Shown here in pieces: positions 61,875 to 64,000 of a stretch of DNA of 64,000 nucleotides. This DNA comes from G963665085 sp963665085 (GTDB lineage Bacteria; Bacteroidota; Bacteroidia; Bacteroidales; JAAAOM01): the NCBI GenBank assembly GCA_963665085.2, contig CAXXXS010000001.1, forward strand, positions 2,170,001 to 2,234,000, read 5' to 3'. The notes under the pieces are model-generated. The model saw only the letters and a program-made list of their open reading frames with translations, did no database searches and was not told the origin of the DNA. The position numbers were made by a program, and so were the translations under genes. Within the stretch, counting starts at the first letter, position 1. The number at the start of each line of letters is the position of its first letter.

Positions 61875-62405
61875 ATGAATCGTCAACCGGAAATAAAAAT
61901 ATCGCATACAACACCTACTAATTCAATAATTGAAAATCATATTTCAAAAATTGATTATTGTGATTCTCTTTCTTTAAAAATTCAAAAAGAAAGTTATATC
62001 AGTAATGATGAAATTATAAACCAGGTTTTTGAGTTTCCAAATTGGATTAAAGCACTTTTTAAGCTTCGTAATTTCCTGGTAAAACCTTTTGGACTAGATA
62101 CAGAAAAAGAAATTGGGAAGCCTTCGAATTTTTATGCTGTTGGCGAAAAAGCAATTTTTTTCAAAGTTATAGACAGAAATGAAAACGAAATATTAATCGG
62201 AGAAACAGACAGTCATCTGAAGGCATACCTGTCGATTATGCAGGTTGAGAAACCAACTTACAAAATAGTTTATATAACTACTGTAGTCAGATTTAGTCAT
62301 ATAGGAGGACGATTGTATTTTATTCCTGTAAAACCTTTTCATATTATCATCATAAAAAACATGCTAAAAAAATTACATAAAACACTTCAAAATGAATACA
62401 AATAA
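61875..62405 (+). CDS. DUF2867 family protein
   Basis: 176 residues from the ATG at 61875 (MNRQPEIKISHTT), chosen because an upstream in-frame start would lie inside the preceding gene. FYAVGEKAIFFKVIDRNENE and then IGETDSHLKAYLSIMQ, TVVRFSHIGGRLYFIPVKPF are DUF2867 blocks. The fold is thought to be a START-like lipid- or ligand-binding one; function unknown. It overlaps the next gene by 14 bases. Confidence 0.78.
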   Translation: MNRQPEIKISHTTPTNSIIENHISKIDYCDSLSLKIQKESYISNDEIINQVFEFPNWIKALFKLRNFLVKPFGLDTEKEIGKPSNFYAVGEKAIFFKVIDRNENEILIGETDSHLKAYLSIMQVEKPTYKIVYITTVVRFSHIGGRLYFIPVKPFHIIIIKNMLKKLHKTLQNEYK

Positions 62406-62751
62406 AATCATCAAAATATACCGAATTACTTCATACCTATTGATGTTGGGAGTTATACATTCTGCACTAACACCATTATTTTTTCAATCCTTTTTTTCTG
62501 TTGAAGCACTTTGGTTCTTTGGCACAGGATTATCCCTGGTTTTTCTGGGTATGTTAAATATTGCATGTAGCAGGCTACAAAACAATTGGTTTTTTAAAAT
62601 CACTTTAGCTGGAAATATCATTGGTTGTATATTTTCTATTATTGTGACTTTTGTATTAAAAGAACCTCAGGCATATATAAGTACGCTATTTCATTTTTTT
62701 GTTCTTTTTACTTGTTTTGCAAATTTCAGAGTAACAAAAATAATAGAGTAA
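62392..62751 (+). CDS. Small four-TM membrane protein
   Basis: A 119-residue protein with four predicted TM helices (about 14-32, 38-56, 68-88, 94-112). The family is not recognised. It overlaps the DUF2867 gene by 14 bases, so the pair is translationally coupled. See the similar protein at 61481. It precedes the sensor kinase gene by 86 bases, and a functional link is possible but unproven. Confidence 0.7.
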   Translation: MNTNKIIKIYRITSYLLMLGVIHSALTPLFFQSFFSVEALWFFGTGLSLVFLGMLNIACSRLQNNWFFKITLAGNIIGCIFSIIVTFVLKEPQAYISTLFHFFVLFTCFANFRVTKIIE

Positions 62752-62837
62752 AAAACTAAATATAATTTCAAATGTAACTTTAACTTTATCGGTAACAGTT
62801 ATAATTTAAAATTCATCGTTTATATCGAAAAAAATAA

Positions 62838-63839
62838 ATGAAAAACTCATTAAAAATATTAATTCACAGCATTTTTTGGATTGTTTTTGTGAGTTATAAC
62901 ATTTCATTTACATATTCAGAAAGAGCTTACCCACTCGCAAATTATCGCCTAATTCATTTAATCATAAACACGATTTGGGCCATAACGATATTTTACTTTT
63001 TTTACTTTCATTCAATTAAATATTTTGAAAAAGGAAAACTTACAAAATACCTTCTCTTTTCTATCATATCGAGTATTATAATTACATTTCTGTTTTTCCC
63101 GATTCATAAATTAATAAATCCTTCGTTTGATTTTTATAATCTCAGATATCTAATCCCGCCTATGGTAGGTTCATTTATAATTGCCCAATGTGGCAGCCTT
63201 GTTAAAGGATTTGAGAACTGGGTGAACGATATAAAACACAAAGCAGAGCTGGAGAATCAAAATCTAAAAAACGAACTTGACTTATTAAAATCACAGATTA
63301 ATCCTCATTTTCTTTTTAACACGATAAATAACATAGATACATTAATTCGAAAAGCCCCTGATGAAGCATCAAATTCTCTAATCGCTCTTTCTGACATGCT
63401 ACGATATATGATATATGAAACAAACAACCAGGTAGTGCCATTGGATAAAGAACTGGAATACATTCAAAATTTTATACGACTGCAAAAACATCGATATTCA
63501 AAGCCTGATTTTCTAAAGATCGATTTACCAGGAGATTGTCAAGGTTTACAAATAGCACCATTATTACTTTTACCTTTTATTGAGAATGCTTTTAAATTCG
63601 TTGCTACAGATGTTCAGTATCCTGCGATAGAACTTACTATTTCCTGTAATGAAAATCTTCTGATGTTCTCATGTAAAAATTATTTCAACTCATTTACAAC
63701 CTCTACAACTCATACCGGAGGTGTCGGTCTTGAAAATGTTAAACGCAGATTGGAACTCATCTATAAAGATAGGTACACATTAAACATTTCTAAAAACAAT
63801 GGTATTTTTCATGTTGAACTTAACCTGGAACTAGCATGA
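62838..63839 (+). CDS. LytS/YehU-type sensor histidine kinase
   Basis: A 333-residue membrane kinase of the His_kinase (PF06580) class: four TM helices (about 8-130), a short coiled coil (about 134-152, LENQNLKNELDLLKSQINPH), the phospho-acceptor in NPHFLFNTINNIDTLI (His near 155), and an ATPase end with LLLPFIENAFKF and GGVGLENVKRRLELIY. There is no large sensor domain, so it probably senses membrane or small-molecule cues through the TM bundle. The response regulator starts within its stop codon (ATGA). Confidence 0.92.
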   Translation: MKNSLKILIHSIFWIVFVSYNISFTYSERAYPLANYRLIHLIINTIWAITIFYFFYFHSIKYFEKGKLTKYLLFSIISSIIITFLFFPIHKLINPSFDFYNLRYLIPPMVGSFIIAQCGSLVKGFENWVNDIKHKAELENQNLKNELDLLKSQINPHFLFNTINNIDTLIRKAPDEASNSLIALSDMLRYMIYETNNQVVPLDKELEYIQNFIRLQKHRYSKPDFLKIDLPGDCQGLQIAPLLLLPFIENAFKFVATDVQYPAIELTISCNENLLMFSCKNYFNSFTTSTTHTGGVGLENVKRRLELIYKDRYTLNISKNNGIFHVELNLELA

Positions 63840-64000
63840 GTTTATCTTGTATTATTATCGAAGACGAACCCTTAGCAATTGAAAAGCTGGAAGATTTCAT
63901 TAATAAAACCCCTACCCTTGAATTACATTCCAGTTTTAATAGTGCAATCGAGGGAATGCAATTTATCCAAAATAAAAAAATTGATATTATATTTTTGGAT
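63836..64000 (+). CDS. LytTR-type response regulator, truncated by the window edge
   Basis: The first 55 residues are present: MSLSCIIIEDEPLAIEKLED and onward to IDIIFLD, the receiver domain start with the acidic pair (EDE) and the phosphorylation-site region (FLD). By its pairing with a LytS-type kinase it should end in a LytTR DNA-binding domain beyond the window. The start overlaps the kinase stop by 4 bases. Confidence 0.9.
   Translation, partial: MSLSCIIIEDEPLAIEKLEDFINKTPTLELHSSFNSAIEGMQFIQNKKIDIIFLD

Overview
The window comes from an AT-rich member of the Bacteroidota, most likely class Bacteroidia. Evidence for this: promoters of the TTG / TAnnTTTG type, almost no Shine-Dalgarno sequences, a fused str-S10-spc-alpha operon without tuf or adk, zinc-free S14 and L36, a DUF6261 gene, and a GldM-type domain (GldM belongs to the gliding/type IX secretion machinery of this phylum). 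No tRNA, rRNA, CRISPR array, intact insertion sequence or prophage was seen.

Layout. 1-2.1 kb: noncoding leader with hairpin repeats, yebC, and a DUF6261 gene. 2.15-2.35 kb: a tandem repeat of exact 42-base period built from palindromes. 2.5-5.5 kb: a three-gene ABC-3C (ABC three-component) predicted conflict or defence module. 5.6-14.9 kb, minus strand: an envelope-stress style cluster of DUF2170, PspA, OB-fold membrane protein, flotillin and a 1635-residue AAA+ protein, with a MITE-like element inside it. 15.0-16.5 kb: a divergent XRE regulator and a phospholipase D-type nuclease, sharing a palindromic promoter/operator region with the DUF2170-PspA operon. 16.5-18.9 kb: an ABC exporter of the NatAB type.

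19.1-37.2 kb: the ribosomal mega-operon rpsL to rplQ (with fusA, secY, map, infA, rpoA), led by a clear Bacteroidota promoter and closed by an intrinsic terminator. Then come eno and a citrate synthase of strikingly mitochondrial sequence type. 40-52.7 kb is a mixed region: SpoIIE phosphatase, penicillin acylase family hydrolase, EEP-family hydrolase, outer-membrane barrel, an internally deleted DUF559 gene, GH13 enzyme, TPR lipoprotein-like protein, a glycosyltransferase fusion and a 2-oxoacid dehydrogenase E2.

52.8-57.8 kb, plus strand: a second DUF2170-PspA pair, followed by DUF4178, a Ser/Arg-rich exported protein, DUF350 and a membrane-fused polyamine aminopropyltransferase. The two DUF2170-PspA clusters therefore flank the ribosomal operon and look like two halves, or two paralogous versions, of one membrane-remodelling system (compare E. 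coli yjfIJKLM and yqiJK). 57.9-58.2 kb holds two miniature repeat elements. 58.2-60.0 kb is a BlaI-BlaR1-like pair in which the M56 protease carries a GldM-like periplasmic tail. The window ends with a polysaccharide deacetylase, small membrane proteins, and a LytS/LytR-type two-component pair whose regulator runs off the edge.
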